A program made the position numbers and the translations under genes. Positions 15,783-24,745 of a DNA stretch of 64,000 nucleotides are shown here, piece by piece. The notes beneath the pieces were generated by a model. The model saw nothing but the letters and a program-made list of their open reading frames with translations, did no database searches and was not told the origin of the DNA. The number at the start of each line of letters is the position of its first letter. Position 1 is the stretch's first letter. This DNA comes from Prevotella sp. E13-17 (GTDB taxonomy: Bacteria > Bacteroidota > Bacteroidia > Bacteroidales > Bacteroidaceae), in NCBI RefSeq assembly GCF_022024035.1, contig NZ_CP091787.1, positions 248,001 through 312,000 of the forward strand, given 5' to 3'.

Positions 15783-18700
15783 ATGACACAACGAAAACTA
15801 AACAATCAGGGACTTTATCAAAGTGAATATGAGCACGATGCCTGTGGTGTGGGTATGGTGGTGAACATCCACGGTGGTAAGAGTCATGAGCTGGTGGACA
15901 ACGCATTGAGGGTGTTGGAAAACATGGAGCATCGTGGTGCTGAGACGCGCGACAAGACGGGCGACGGTGCCGGCATCATGGTGCAGATTCCCCACGAGTT
16001 TATTCTTCTTCAGGGCATCCCAGTGCCCGAGAAGGGGAAATACGGCACCGGACTGGTGTTCCTGCCCAAAGAAGAGCGTGCGCAGCAGGCGATACTGAGT
16101 GTGATGATAGAGGAGATAGAGCGCGAAGGCTTGCAACTGATGCATCTGCGCACTGTTCCCACCAACCCCGAGGTGCTGGGTGTGGCTGCTCGCGAGGTTG
16201 AACCAGACATTAAGCAGATTTTTGTGAAGAGGGGACCCACCCCCCATCCCCTCCCTGTAATGGAGGGGAGTGATTACACTTCAGACGAAGAGGAGAAGAC
16301 ATTCGAACGCACATTATATATAATAAGGAAGAGAATCGAGAATAGGGTAGCCAAAATGGAAGAACTATCTACTCCCCTCCCTCACAGGGAGGGGCAGGGG
16401 GGAGAGTCCGATTTCTACATTTGCTCCCTCTCTTCTAAGAATCTCATCTATAAGGGTATGCTCACCAGCGGACAGCTGCGTCGCTACTTCCCCGACCTCT
16501 CGAACGACTATTTCACCAGCGGACTGGCTTTGGTTCACTCGCGCTTCTCTACCAATACCTTCCCTAAATGGAAGCTGGCGCAGCCCTTCCGACTGCTGGC
16601 CCACAATGGTGAGATCAATACCATTCGTGGCAACCGCGGGTGGATGAAAGCCCGCGAGAGTGTGTTGAGCAGTGAGGCGCTAGGCGACATCAAGGACCTG
16701 CGCCCCATCGTGCAGGACGGCATGAGCGACTCGGCCAGTCTCGACAACGTGTTCGAGTTCCTGATGATGAGCGGACTCTCGCTGCCCCAGGCGATGGCCA
16801 TCCTCGTGCCTGAGAGCTTCAACGACAAGAACCCCATCTCGGAGGATTTGAAGGCCTTCTACGAATATCACTCTATCCTGATGGAGCCTTGGGACGGACC
16901 TGCCGCACTGTTATTCTCCGACGGTCGCTATGCGGGGGGTATGCTCGACCGCAACGGTCTGCGCCCCAGTCGCTATACCATCACCAAACAAGGGATGATG
17001 GTGGTGGCCAGCGAGGTGGGCGTGATGGACTTTGAGCCTGGCGACGTGGTGTCGAAAGGTCGCCTGCAGCCGGGGAAAATCCTGCTCATCGACACCCAGG
17101 AAGGAAAAATCTACTACGACGGCGAAATCAAGGAGCAGCTCGCCAAGGCTCATCCCTACCGCGAGTGGCTCTCGGAGAACCGCGTGCAACTGGAGAAACT
17201 CAAGAGTGGAAGGAAGGTGGACAACAGCGTGGCCGACCTGCCCCGCAAGCTGGTGCAGTTCGGCTATGGTCAGGAGGATATCGACAAGACCATCATACCG
17301 ATGGCTACTGCCGGACAGGAGCCTGTGGCCGCGATGGGTAACGACACGCCGCTGGCGGTCATCTCTGATCGTCCGCAGGTGTTTTTCAACTATTTCCGCC
17401 AGCAGTTCGCTCAGGTCACCAACCCCGCTATCGACCCCATCCGCGAGGAGCTGGTGATGAGCCTGACAGAATATATCGGCGCCGTGGGCACCAACATCCT
17501 GACGCCCGACGCCTCGAACTGTAAGATGGTGCGCCTGCCACAACCCGTTCTGACCAACACACAACTCGATATATTATGTAATATAAGGTATAAGGGATTC
17601 AAGACCATAAAACTAGCGATAGCGTTCACCTCCCCCGACCCCTCCAAAGGAGGGGAGAGCCTACGGGCAGCATTAGACAAATTGTGTAAAGATGCAGAGC
17701 AGGCTGTGGACGATGGCTATAACTATATAATCCTAACCGACCGCGAAGAGGAAGTCCGTAAGGCACTCCCCTCCTTTGGAGGGGTTGGGGGAGGTTACAT
17801 TCCCTCCCTCCTAGCCGTCAGCGCTGTTCACCACTATCTGATAAGCGTGAGCAAGCGCGTGCAGACAGCCCTCATCGTGGAGAGTGGCGAGATTCGTGAG
17901 ACGATGCACGCTGCCCTGCTGCTGGGCTACGGCGCCAGCGCCCTCTGTCCGTATATGACCTTCGCCATCCTCGACGATCTGGTGAAGCGCGGAAAAATTC
18001 AGGAGGCCTACGAGACCGCCGAGAAAAACTATATCAAGGCCGTGGATAAGGGCCTGAAGAAGATTATGTCGAAAATGGGTATCTCGACCATTCGCTCTTA
18101 TCGTGGAGCCAAGATCTTCGAGAGCATCGGACTGAGCGAGGACCTACTGCGCCGCTACTTCGGTACAGAGGTGAGCACCATCGGTGGTGTGGGCCTGAAG
18201 GAAATAGCAAGGGATGCTATCCGTCTGCGCGAGCAGGCCAAAGAGCAGACCATGCTGCAGAACCAGGGCCTCTTTGCATGGCGCAAGGATGGTATCAAGC
18301 ACGCCTGGAACCCAGAGACTATCGCCAAACTGCAACTGGCCTGTCGACAAGGCTCGTACGAGAAGTTTAAAGAGTGGTCAAAATTGGTTGACGAGAAAGA
18401 ATCTCCCATCTTCTTGCGTGACTTCCTTCGATTCAAGAAAGTTACTACTCCCCTCCATGACAGGGAGGGGCAGGGGGGAGGGTCTTCCGTCTCCCTCGAC
18501 GAGGTGGAAAGTGTTGAGAGCATCGTGAAACACTTTGTCACCGGTGCCATGTCGTTTGGCGCTCTCAGCATCGAGGCTCACGAGGCACTGGCACTGGCGA
18601 TGAATAAGTTGGGCACACGTAGTAACACGGGTGAGGGTGGCGAGGATAACGTCCGCTATCACTCAGTGGTCGATGGCGTGAGCCTGAGTTCAAAGACTAA

Positions 18701-20492
18701 ACAGATTGCCAGTGGTCGTTTTGGTGTTACTGCCGAATACTTAGTGAATGCCGAAGAAATACAAATCAAGGTGGCACAGGGTGCCAAGCCTGGTGAGGGC
18801 GGACAGTTGCCCGGATTCAAGGTCAACGACATCATCGCCAAGACGCGTCATGCCATCCCCGGCATCTCGCTCATTTCGCCGCCACCTCATCACGATATCT
18901 ATTCTATTGAAGACCTGGCGCAGCTTATCTTCGACCTGAAGAACATCAACCCCACGGCTGCCGTCAGCGTGAAGCTCGTTGCCGAGAGTGGGGTAGGAAC
19001 GATTGCCGCTGGTGTGGCTAAGGCCAAGGCCGACCTTATTGTCATCTCTGGTGCCGAGGGTGGCACGGGTGCATCGCCTGCTTCGAGCATGCGCTTTGCC
19101 GGAATCTCGCCTGAGATAGGACTGGCAGAGACCCAGCAGACCTTGGTGATGAACGGTCTGCGCAACCAAGTGCGCCTGCAGACCGACGGACAGCTCAAGA
19201 CCGCCAAGGACGTAATCGTGATGGCCATGCTGGGTGCCGACGAGTTCTCGTTCGGTACGCTGCCCCTCATCGTGCTGGGCTGCGTGATGATGCGTAAGTG
19301 TAATACCAATACCTGCCCCATGGGTGTGGCCACCCAGAACCCCGAGCTGCGCAAGCATTTTGAGGGTAGGGCCGAATACGTGGTGAACTACTTCACCTTC
19401 CTGGCTCAGCAGGTACGCGAATACCTCTCGGAGATAGGCGTACATTCGCTGAAAGAGATTATCGGGCGGACGGAGCTGATTGAAAGCCTCACCCCCAGCC
19501 CCTCTCCGAGTGGAGAGGGGAGTAGTGTCACCGACAAATGGGCGACCATTGACTTCGGTCGCTTGCTTCACAAGCCTGACACTGACAAGGCGCTTTATTG
19601 GGACCGCGGGGCATATACAGAGGTTGGTGGCAATCATCTCAACAAACAGATACTCGCAGACTTTTCGGAGTTGATACTATCTACTCCCCTCGCCTCTGGG
19701 AGAGGGGACGGGGGTGAGGCTTCGTATGCCATCAAGAATACCGACCGTGCGGTGGCTACTATGCTCTCGGGCGCCATCGCCAAGAGATACGGCGAACAAG
19801 GTTTGCCCGACGGCACTATCAAGATCAAGTTCAAGGGCTCGGCAGGTCAGAGCTTCGGTGCCTTTGCCGTGAAGGGCTTGGACCTGCGCCTCGAGGGCGA
19901 GGCCAACGATTACTTCGGCAAAGGTCTCTCGGGCGGACGCATCTCTATCCTGCCCCCGGCTCGTCGCAGTGATGACTTCAAGGCCGAGGAGAATATCATT
20001 GCCGGCAATACCGGTCTCTATGGCGCCACCTCGGGCGAACTCTACATCAACGGAAAGGTGGGTGAGCGCTTTGGTGTGCGCAACTCCGGAGCCATTGCGG
20101 TCATCGAGGGTGCTGGCGACCATTGCTGCGAGTATATGACGGGCGGTCGCGTGGTGGTGCTCGGCAAAACAGGTCGCAACTTCGCTGCAGGTATGAGTGG
20201 CGGTGTGGCCTATGTCTATGACCCCGACCACACGTTCGATTACTTCTGCAACATGGATATGGTGGAGCTCTCGCTCGTAGAGGACAGTGTCTCTCGTAAG
20301 GAACTGCTCGAGTTCATCCGTCAGCATTACCTCCATACGGGTTCTGCTCTTGCAGGGCGCATGCTCGACGATTGGCATCGCTATATCGAGGACTTCATCC
20401 AGGTGGTGCCCATCGAGTATAAGCGTGTGCTCGAAGAGGAGAAGATGGCACGTCTGCACGAAAAGATTGCCGACATCCAGCGCGACTATTAA
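15783..20492 (+). CDS. gltB: Glutamate synthase large (alpha) subunit
   Basis: The 1569-residue protein uses glutamine and 2-oxoglutarate to make glutamate. Order: class II amidotransferase domain with Cys21 (EHDACGVGMVV; leader removed), central domain, FMN barrel, then the 3Fe-4S cysteines in CVMMRKCNTNTCPMG near residue 1170, and a C-terminal beta-helix (GNTGLYGATSGELYINGKVG). Usual length in Bacteroidales is nearer 1510; the excess comes from seven in-frame GC-rich palindromic elements, each adding roughly 8-14 residues of the type [12 protein letters not shown] or LTPSPSPSGEGS. The gene leads gltB-gltD-dapF-dapL. Confidence 0.97.
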   Translation: MTQRKLNNQGLYQSEYEHDACGVGMVVNIHGGKSHELVDNALRVLENMEHRGAETRDKTGDGAGIMVQIPHEFILLQGIPVPEKGKYGTGLVFLPKEERAQQAILSVMIEEIEREGLQLMHLRTVPTNPEVLGVAAREVEPDIKQIFVKRGPTPHPLPVMEGSDYTSDEEEKTFERTLYIIRKRIENRVAKMEELSTPLPHREGQGGESDFYICSLSSKNLIYKGMLTSGQLRRYFPDLSNDYFTSGLALVHSRFSTNTFPKWKLAQPFRLLAHNGEINTIRGNRGWMKARESVLSSEALGDIKDLRPIVQDGMSDSASLDNVFEFLMMSGLSLPQAMAILVPESFNDKNPISEDLKAFYEYHSILMEPWDGPAALLFSDGRYAGGMLDRNGLRPSRYTITKQGMMVVASEVGVMDFEPGDVVSKGRLQPGKILLIDTQEGKIYYDGEIKEQLAKAHPYREWLSENRVQLEKLKSGRKVDNSVADLPRKLVQFGYGQEDIDKTIIPMATAGQEPVAAMGNDTPLAVISDRPQVFFNYFRQQFAQVTNPAIDPIREELVMSLTEYIGAVGTNILTPDASNCKMVRLPQPVLTNTQLDILCNIRYKGFKTIKLAIAFTSPDPSKGGESLRAALDKLCKDAEQAVDDGYNYIILTDREEEVRKALPSFGGVGGGYIPSLLAVSAVHHYLISVSKRVQTALIVESGEIRETMHAALLLGYGASALCPYMTFAILDDLVKRGKIQEAYETAEKNYIKAVDKGLKKIMSKMGISTIRSYRGAKIFESIGLSEDLLRRYFGTEVSTIGGVGLKEIARDAIRLREQAKEQTMLQNQGLFAWRKDGIKHAWNPETIAKLQLACRQGSYEKFKEWSKLVDEKESPIFLRDFLRFKKVTTPLHDREGQGGGSSVSLDEVESVESIVKHFVTGAMSFGALSIEAHEALALAMNKLGTRSNTGEGGEDNVRYHSVVDGVSLSSKTKQIASGRFGVTAEYLVNAEEIQIKVAQGAKPGEGGQLPGFKVNDIIAKTRHAIPGISLISPPPHHDIYSIEDLAQLIFDLKNINPTAAVSVKLVAESGVGTIAAGVAKAKADLIVISGAEGGTGASPASSMRFAGISPEIGLAETQQTLVMNGLRNQVRLQTDGQLKTAKDVIVMAMLGADEFSFGTLPLIVLGCVMMRKCNTNTCPMGVATQNPELRKHFEGRAEYVVNYFTFLAQQVREYLSEIGVHSLKEIIGRTELIESLTPSPSPSGEGSSVTDKWATIDFGRLLHKPDTDKALYWDRGAYTEVGGNHLNKQILADFSELILSTPLASGRGDGGEASYAIKNTDRAVATMLSGAIAKRYGEQGLPDGTIKIKFKGSAGQSFGAFAVKGLDLRLEGEANDYFGKGLSGGRISILPPARRSDDFKAEENIIAGNTGLYGATSGELYINGKVGERFGVRNSGAIAVIEGAGDHCCEYMTGGRVVVLGKTGRNFAAGMSGGVAYVYDPDHTFDYFCNMDMVELSLVEDSVSRKELLEFIRQHYLHTGSALAGRMLDDWHRYIEDFIQVVPIEYKRVLEEEKMARLHEKIADIQRDY
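16233..16275. repeat. In-frame palindromic element 1 in gltB
   Basis: ACCCCCCATCCCCTCCCT followed by a mirrored GGAGGGGAGT; encodes PTPHPLPVMEGSD. Confidence 0.85.
16368..16409. repeat. In-frame palindromic element 2 in gltB
   Basis: ACTCCCCTCCCT-CAC-AGGGAGGGG followed by CAGGGGGGAG; encodes [14 protein letters not shown]. Confidence 0.9.
17626..17660. repeat. In-frame palindromic element 3 in gltB
   Basis: CTCCCCCGACCCCTCC-AAA-GGAGGGGAG, the reverse orientation; encodes TSPDPSKGGES. Confidence 0.9.
17763..17798. repeat. In-frame palindromic element 4 in gltB
   Basis: CACTCCCCTCC-TTT-GGAGGGG followed by TTGGGGGAGG; encodes LPSFGGVGGG. Confidence 0.9.
18443..18485. repeat. In-frame palindromic element 5 in gltB
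   Basis: CTACTCCCCTCC then AGGGAGGGG and CAGGGGGGAGG; encodes TTPLHDREGQGGGSS. Confidence 0.9.
19487..19529. repeat. In-frame palindromic element 6 in gltB
   Basis: CCTCACCCCCAGCCCCTCTCC-GAGT-GGAGAGGGGAGTAG read in the reverse orientation; encodes LTPSPSPSGEGSS. Confidence 0.9.
19680..19722. repeat. In-frame palindromic element 7 in gltB
   Basis: CTACTCCCCTCGCC then GGGAGAGGGG and ACGGGGGTGAGG; encodes STPLASGRGDGGEAS. Confidence 0.9.
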
Positions 20493-20569
20493 AAATTGAA
20501 GAATTAAAGAATGGAAGAATTAAAGAGAATTTCAATTTTTCAATCTTTCAACTTTTAAATTTTAAAAAA
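20493..20569. repeat. A/T-rich stuttered spacer between gltB and gltD
   Basis: Near-repeats of GAAGAATTAAAGAA are followed by mirrored TTTCAATTTTTCAATCTTTCAA, so the spacer can fold on itself. No gene. Confidence 0.55.
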
Positions 20570-21964
20570 ATGGGAAATCCAAAAGCTTTTTTAGAGATAC
20601 ACCGCCAAGAGGCGGGTTATCGTCCGATTCACGATAGAATCCATGACTTTGGCGAGGTGGAGCAGACGCTCTCCACTCGCGAGCGCAAACTGCAGGCAAG
20701 CCGTTGCATGGACTGTGGCGTACCTTTTTGCCACTGGGCTTGTCCGCTGGGCAACAAAGCACCAGAGTGGAACGATGCCCTGTACAAGGGCGACTTCGAA
20801 CTAGCCTACCACTTGCTGAACAGCACGAACCCCTTCCCTGAGTTCACGGGGCGTATCTGCCCTGCTCTCTGCGAGAAGGCCTGTGTGCTGAACCGCTTCA
20901 ACCACGAACCTACCACCAATCGCGAGGATGAATGTGCCATTACCGAGATGGCTTTTCAGGAAGGTTTTATCCAGCCTCGTAAGGATATTAAGCGCCGCTC
21001 GGCCGAAGGACGCTCGCAAGGCGAGAATGGTAAGACGGTGGCCGTGATTGGTGCTGGTCCTGCCGGACTCGCTGCTGCCAACGACCTGAACCAGATGGGC
21101 TACACCGTCACGGTGTTTGAGAAGAACGAGGCTGCTGGTGGCTTGCTGCGCTACGGCATCCCCAACTTCAAACTCAACAAGGCCGTCATCGACCGCCGCA
21201 TCAAGCTACTAGAAGAAGAGGGCATCGAATTTAAATATGGCCAAGAGATACCTCTCACCTCTCACCTCTCATCTCTCAGTTCTGATTACGACGCCATAGT
21301 CGTCGCTACCGGCACCCCCACCGCCCGCGATCTGAAAGCCCCCGGCCGCGAACTGAAGGGTGTGCACTTCGCTCTCGAACTGTTGTCGCAGCAGAACCGT
21401 GTGCTGGCAGGCATCGAATTCTCAAAGGATGAGCGTATCACCGCCAAGGGCAAGGATGTGCTGGTGATTGGTGGTGGCGACACGGGCTCTGACTGTATTG
21501 GCACCGCCCATCGTCAGGGTTGTAAGAGTGTCACTCAGATTGAGATTATGCCGCGTCCTGTGGAAGGTCCGGAAGACCCGCAGAACCCTTGGCCCAACTG
21601 GCCTCGCACGCTCAAGACCACCTCGAGCCACGAAGAGGGTTGCACTCGCCGCTGGAACATCAACACCTTGGAGTTCTTAGGCGAGAACGGCAAACTCACA
21701 GGTGTCAAGGTGCAGGAGATTGACTGGAAACCCAACCCCGAGGGCGGTCGTCCCATCATGGTGGAGAAGGGCAAGCCTGAAATCATCAAGGCCGAGCTCT
21801 GTCTGTTGGCCATGGGCTTCCTGAAGCCCGAACATCCTGAATATCCTGCTAATGTATTTGTTTGTGGCGACTCTGCCAATGGTGCCTCGCTGGTGGTACG
21901 TGCGATGGCCAGCGGTAGGGAAACGGCAAAGAAAGTTGAAGCATATCTCTCAGCCAATGACTAA
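20570..21964 (+). CDS. gltD: Glutamate synthase small (beta) subunit
   Basis: The 464-residue flavoprotein passes electrons from NAD(P)H to GltB. The N-terminal part has the cluster cysteines [14 protein letters not shown] and CPALCEKAC; an FAD site [14 protein letters not shown] lies near residue 158 and a second nucleotide site [13 protein letters not shown] near 298. A run of simple repeat DNA at 21250-21282 encodes [10 protein letters not shown] between EIP and [10 protein letters not shown], apparently an in-frame insertion in a surface loop. It lies 77 bp after gltB and overlaps dapF by 8 bp. Confidence 0.96.
   Translation: MGNPKAFLEIHRQEAGYRPIHDRIHDFGEVEQTLSTRERKLQASRCMDCGVPFCHWACPLGNKAPEWNDALYKGDFELAYHLLNSTNPFPEFTGRICPALCEKACVLNRFNHEPTTNREDECAITEMAFQEGFIQPRKDIKRRSAEGRSQGENGKTVAVIGAGPAGLAAANDLNQMGYTVTVFEKNEAAGGLLRYGIPNFKLNKAVIDRRIKLLEEEGIEFKYGQEIPLTSHLSSLSSDYDAIVVATGTPTARDLKAPGRELKGVHFALELLSQQNRVLAGIEFSKDERITAKGKDVLVIGGGDTGSDCIGTAHRQGCKSVTQIEIMPRPVEGPEDPQNPWPNWPRTLKTTSSHEEGCTRRWNINTLEFLGENGKLTGVKVQEIDWKPNPEGGRPIMVEKGKPEIIKAELCLLAMGFLKPEHPEYPANVFVCGDSANGASLVVRAMASGRETAKKVEAYLSAND
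21250..21282. repeat. Simple repeat translated inside gltD
   Basis: CCTCTCACCTCTCACCTCTC and following bases are the reverse complement of the GAACTGAGAG-type repeat after greA (3996-4030). It keeps the gltD frame. Confidence 0.65.
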
Positions 21965-22862
21965 GATACCTTTCACAAAAATGCACGGTTGCGGCAACGA
22001 CTATATCTATGTCGATACAACGCAGTACCCCATTGCCGATCCTGTGGCAGCAGCCATTGCCTGGAGCGATCGTCATAAGGGTGTCGGGTCCGACGGACTG
22101 GTGCTGATAGGCAAGTCGTCCATCCCCGAGGCCGATTTCACAATGCGCATCTTCAATGCCGACGGCAGCGAGGCGATGATGTGCGGCAACGCTTCGAGGT
22201 GCATAGGAAAGTACCTCTATGAGAGGACCAACCCCTGGCTCCTCCCAGTCAAAGAGGGAAATGGATACAAGGAGACCGTCATACGCTTGCTGACGCTGTC
22301 TGGCGTTAAAGTACTGTATCTGCATATTGTGAATGATGTTGTGGAGAGCGTCACCGTGGATATGGGCGAACCTGTTTTAGAGGACGATAATTTATTCACC
22401 CCAAATCTATCAACACCCCTCCCTCACAGGGAGGGGCAGGGGGTGGGTCTCTTCGTCTCCATGGGCAACCCCCACTACGTCATCTTCACCGACGACGTCG
22501 ATCAGGTGGGCGACACGGGACGTGTGCTTGAGCATCATCCCGCCTTCCCGCAACGCTGCAACATCGAGTTTGCGACTCCCCTCCCTTCGGAGAGGGCGGG
22601 GGAGGCTTTCCGCACCCGGGTGTGGGAGCGCGGCAGCGGCATCACCCAAGCCTGTGGCACCGGTGCCTGTGCCACTGCTGTGGCAGCAGCCTTCACAGGC
22701 AGGGCTGGACGCATGTCGCACATCGTGATGGATGGCGGCACGCTCACCATCGAATGGGCCGAAGCCGACCGTGCGGCCGATGGTCGTCAGTATAAGAAAA
22801 ACCACGTTTATATGACGGGACCTGCTGCCTTTGTCTTCGATGGCGAGATTACGGCCCCCTAA
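21957..22862 (+). CDS. dapF: Diaminopimelate epimerase
   Basis: The 301-residue enzyme interconverts LL- and meso-diaminopimelate for lysine and peptidoglycan. Start [20 protein letters not shown] at 21957 overlaps the gltD end; the longer frame from 21852 lies inside gltD and is rejected. The catalytic cysteines are in MMCGNASRC (near residue 74) and QACGTGACA (near 231). It is longer than the usual ~275 because of in-frame palindromic elements near 22226-22264 (degenerate), 22411-22449 and 22574-22610. Its stop codon is itself part of a palindromic element (CCCCCTAAGTTAGGGGG). Confidence 0.95.
   Translation: MTKIPFTKMHGCGNDYIYVDTTQYPIADPVAAAIAWSDRHKGVGSDGLVLIGKSSIPEADFTMRIFNADGSEAMMCGNASRCIGKYLYERTNPWLLPVKEGNGYKETVIRLLTLSGVKVLYLHIVNDVVESVTVDMGEPVLEDDNLFTPNLSTPLPHREGQGVGLFVSMGNPHYVIFTDDVDQVGDTGRVLEHHPAFPQRCNIEFATPLPSERAGEAFRTRVWERGSGITQACGTGACATAVAAAFTGRAGRMSHIVMDGGTLTIEWAEADRAADGRQYKKNHVYMTGPAAFVFDGEITAP
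22226..22264. repeat. Degenerate in-frame element in dapF
   Basis: CAACCCCTGGCTCCTCCCAG followed by TCAAAGAGGGAAATGG encodes [13 protein letters not shown] between KYLYERT and [12 protein letters not shown], where family members have no such segment. The pattern resembles a decayed copy. Confidence 0.55.
22411..22449. repeat. In-frame palindromic element in dapF (central)
   Basis: ACACCCCTCCCT-CAC-AGGGAGGGG followed by CAGGGGGTGGG; encodes [13 protein letters not shown], almost the same peptide as in gltB element 2. Confidence 0.9.
22574..22610. repeat. In-frame palindromic element in dapF (C-terminal)
   Basis: ACTCCCCTCCCTTCGGAGAG then GGCGGGGGAGG; encodes [12 protein letters not shown] before [10 protein letters not shown]. 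Confidence 0.85.
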
Positions 22863-23048
22863 GTTAGGGGGCAACAGGGGTCTGAACAAGCCAAAGTCCC
22901 CTTCATAAGGGGATTTAGGGGTCTGAACAGGCTCTCTTACACATAATATTAACAATTAACGGGAAAGACACGAGGGGCGTTCAGACCCCCAACCCCCTCA
23001 CTTAGGGGGCTCGCGTTCAGACCCCCATCCCCCTAACTTAGGGGGCTT
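22851..23048. repeat. Four GTTCAGACCCCC-type palindromic elements between dapF and dapL
   Basis: Copies near 22855-22885 and 22899-22931 read CCCCTAA..TTAGGGG with GGGGTCTGAAC; copies near 22981-23012 and 23014-23046 read the opposite way (GTTCAGACCCCC then CCCCCTAACTTAGGGGGC). The two pairs face each other around a short AT-rich centre. The first overlaps the dapF stop and the last ends 8 bp before the dapL ATG. Confidence 0.85.
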
Positions 23049-23054
23049 AGATAT

Positions 23055-24290
23055 ATGGCACTAGTTAACGAACATTTTTTGAAGCTGCCCAACAACTACT
23101 TGTTTGCAGATATAGCTAAGAAGGTCAATGCTTTCAAGGTGACACACCCCGAAGCCGATGTCATCTCCATGGGCATTGGCGATGTCACGCAACCTCTGTG
23201 TCCGGCCGTCATTGAGGCCATGCACAGAGCCACCGACGAGATGGCCACCCGACAGGGCTTTCGCGGCTACGGTCCTGAGCAAGGCTACGACTTCCTGCGC
23301 GAGGCCATCCTGAAGAACGACTTCCTGCCTCGTGGCATCCATCTCGACATGGACGAGGTCTTCATCAACGATGGGGCTAAGAGCGACACGGGCAACATCC
23401 AGGAACTCATTCGCTGGGACAACTCCATCGGTGTCACCGATCCTATCTATCCTGTGTATATTGACTCAAACGTGATGATTGGCCGTGCCGGTACGGTCCA
23501 GAACGGTCTGTGGTCTAATGTGGTCTATATGCCTTGTAACGCCGAGAATGGTTTTACACCAGAGTTGCCCAAACAGCGTGTTGACGTCATCTACCTCTGC
23601 TACCCCAACAACCCCACGGGCACGGTCATCTCTAAGCAGGAACTGCGCAAATGGGTGAACTATGCCCTGAAGAACGACACGCTCATATTCTACGATGCCG
23701 CCTATCAGGCTTTCATCACCGATCCCGAGGTGCCTCATAGCATCTACGAGATCCGGGGCGCCCGCAAGTGTGCCATTGAGTTCCACTCCTATTCAAAGAC
23801 AGCTGGCTTCACCGGTGTGCGCTGCGGCTACACCATCGTGCCCAAGGACTTGACTGCCGCCACCATCGACGGTCGTCGCATAGCGCTGAACCCTCTGTGG
23901 AACCGCCGTCAGTGCACCAAGTTCAATGGCACCAGCTACATCTCGCAACGTGCTGCCGAGGCCATCTACACCCCCGAGGGCAAACAGCAGGTGCAGCAGA
24001 CCATCGACTACTACATGCAGAATGCCGGTCGCCTGCTGACAGGGCTTAGGGCTGCAGGCTTCGAGTGCTACGGTGGCGAGAATGCACCATATATATGGAT
24101 GCGCACGCCTGAGGGCTCAACGTCTTGGCAGTTTTTCGAGGAACTGCTCTATGGTGCCAACGTGGTCTGCACGCCAGGCGTAGGCTTCGGTCCCAGTGGC
24201 GAGGGCTACGTGCGGTTCACCGCCTTCGGCACCCATGAGTCCACCGATGAGGCTCTGGAGAGAATTCTGAAATGGAGTGCTGGTAAATAA
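23055..24290 (+). CDS. dapL: LL-diaminopimelate aminotransferase
   Basis: The 411-residue PLP enzyme converts tetrahydrodipicolinate to LL-diaminopimelate in one step, the substrate of the DapF encoded just upstream. Family motifs seen: LPNNYLFADIAKKV at the N-terminus, GYGPEQGYDFLREAI, and the PLP lysine in SYSKTAGFTGVRCGY near residue 248. The start codon is preceded at 8 bp by GGGGGC, the 3' arm of a palindromic element. The gene ends the gltB-gltD-dapF-dapL run; a strong terminator follows at 24445. Confidence 0.96.
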   Translation: MALVNEHFLKLPNNYLFADIAKKVNAFKVTHPEADVISMGIGDVTQPLCPAVIEAMHRATDEMATRQGFRGYGPEQGYDFLREAILKNDFLPRGIHLDMDEVFINDGAKSDTGNIQELIRWDNSIGVTDPIYPVYIDSNVMIGRAGTVQNGLWSNVVYMPCNAENGFTPELPKQRVDVIYLCYPNNPTGTVISKQELRKWVNYALKNDTLIFYDAAYQAFITDPEVPHSIYEIRGARKCAIEFHSYSKTAGFTGVRCGYTIVPKDLTAATIDGRRIALNPLWNRRQCTKFNGTSYISQRAAEAIYTPEGKQQVQQTIDYYMQNAGRLLTGLRAAGFECYGGENAPYIWMRTPEGSTSWQFFEELLYGANVVCTPGVGFGPSGEGYVRFTAFGTHESTDEALERILKWSAGK

Positions 24291-24304
24291 GCCAGAATAA
24301 GCCC

Positions 24305-24345
24305 CCGGACCCCCTCCTAACCTCCCCCTGTATGGGGAGGAATGG
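24305..24345. repeat. Left arm of 41-bp inverted repeat
   Basis: CCGGACCCCCTCCTAACCTC continuing to AATGG; its reverse complement occurs at 24608-24648 with one mismatch. The sequence is related to the GC-rich elements inside the nearby genes. Confidence 0.9.
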
Positions 24346-24444
24346 TTAGACTTTTAAATGGAAGATGATAGACAGCAAAAAAAGAAATGATTAGCAGTAA
24401 ATGAAAGACTAAAAACCGCCCCTTATTCTAGTTTTTTTGCAGAA

Positions 24445-24484
24445 GTTGTTGGTGAATATGAATTCATCAACAACTTTTTTTTGA
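24445..24484 (+). terminator. Terminator of the gltB-gltD-dapF-dapL unit
   Basis: A 13-bp stem GTTGTTGGTGAAT/ATTCATCAACAAC with a short loop is followed by ten T residues. Confidence 0.9.
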
Positions 24485-24607
24485 TGCATGAAATGATTGG
24501 GCTATTTCCCTTGTGATATAACAAAAACCGCGGACCTTCGGTCCTAAAAACCAATTTGGATATCCCGCAAGGAACAAAAGGATATAGCACCAAATGCTAA
24601 AAACTAT

Positions 24608-24648
24608 CCATTCCTCCCCATACAGGGGGAGGCTAGGAGGGGGTCCGG
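24608..24648. repeat. Right arm of 41-bp inverted repeat
   Basis: Mirror copy of 24305-24345 (one mismatch); a partial extra copy (GGAGGTTAGGAGGGAG) follows. Confidence 0.9.
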
Positions 24649-24745
24649 AGGTTAGGAGGGAGTTTTGCGAAATTTGCCCGAAACTGTCTCAGCTTCGGGC
24701 AAATGCGTTCAATAACAAGGAATGACCTTGGACGAATTAAAAAGG

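Larger units (their letters stand above)
24291..24745. other. Intergenic region with a 41-bp inverted repeat
   Basis: Between convergent dapL and glnN this 455-bp gap holds the 41-bp arms 24305-24345 and 24608-24648, a strong terminator at 24445-24484 and smaller hairpins (for example GGACCTTCGGTCC near 24535). No coding frame of note and no transposase. Confidence 0.7.

Noticed and set aside
22863..23054. rRNA-like or structured RNA gene between dapF and dapL
   Set aside because: The strong pairing is explained by four copies of a palindromic element in facing pairs.
24305..24648. Insertion sequence with 41-bp terminal repeats
   Set aside because: There is no transposase frame between the arms; at most a non-autonomous unit.
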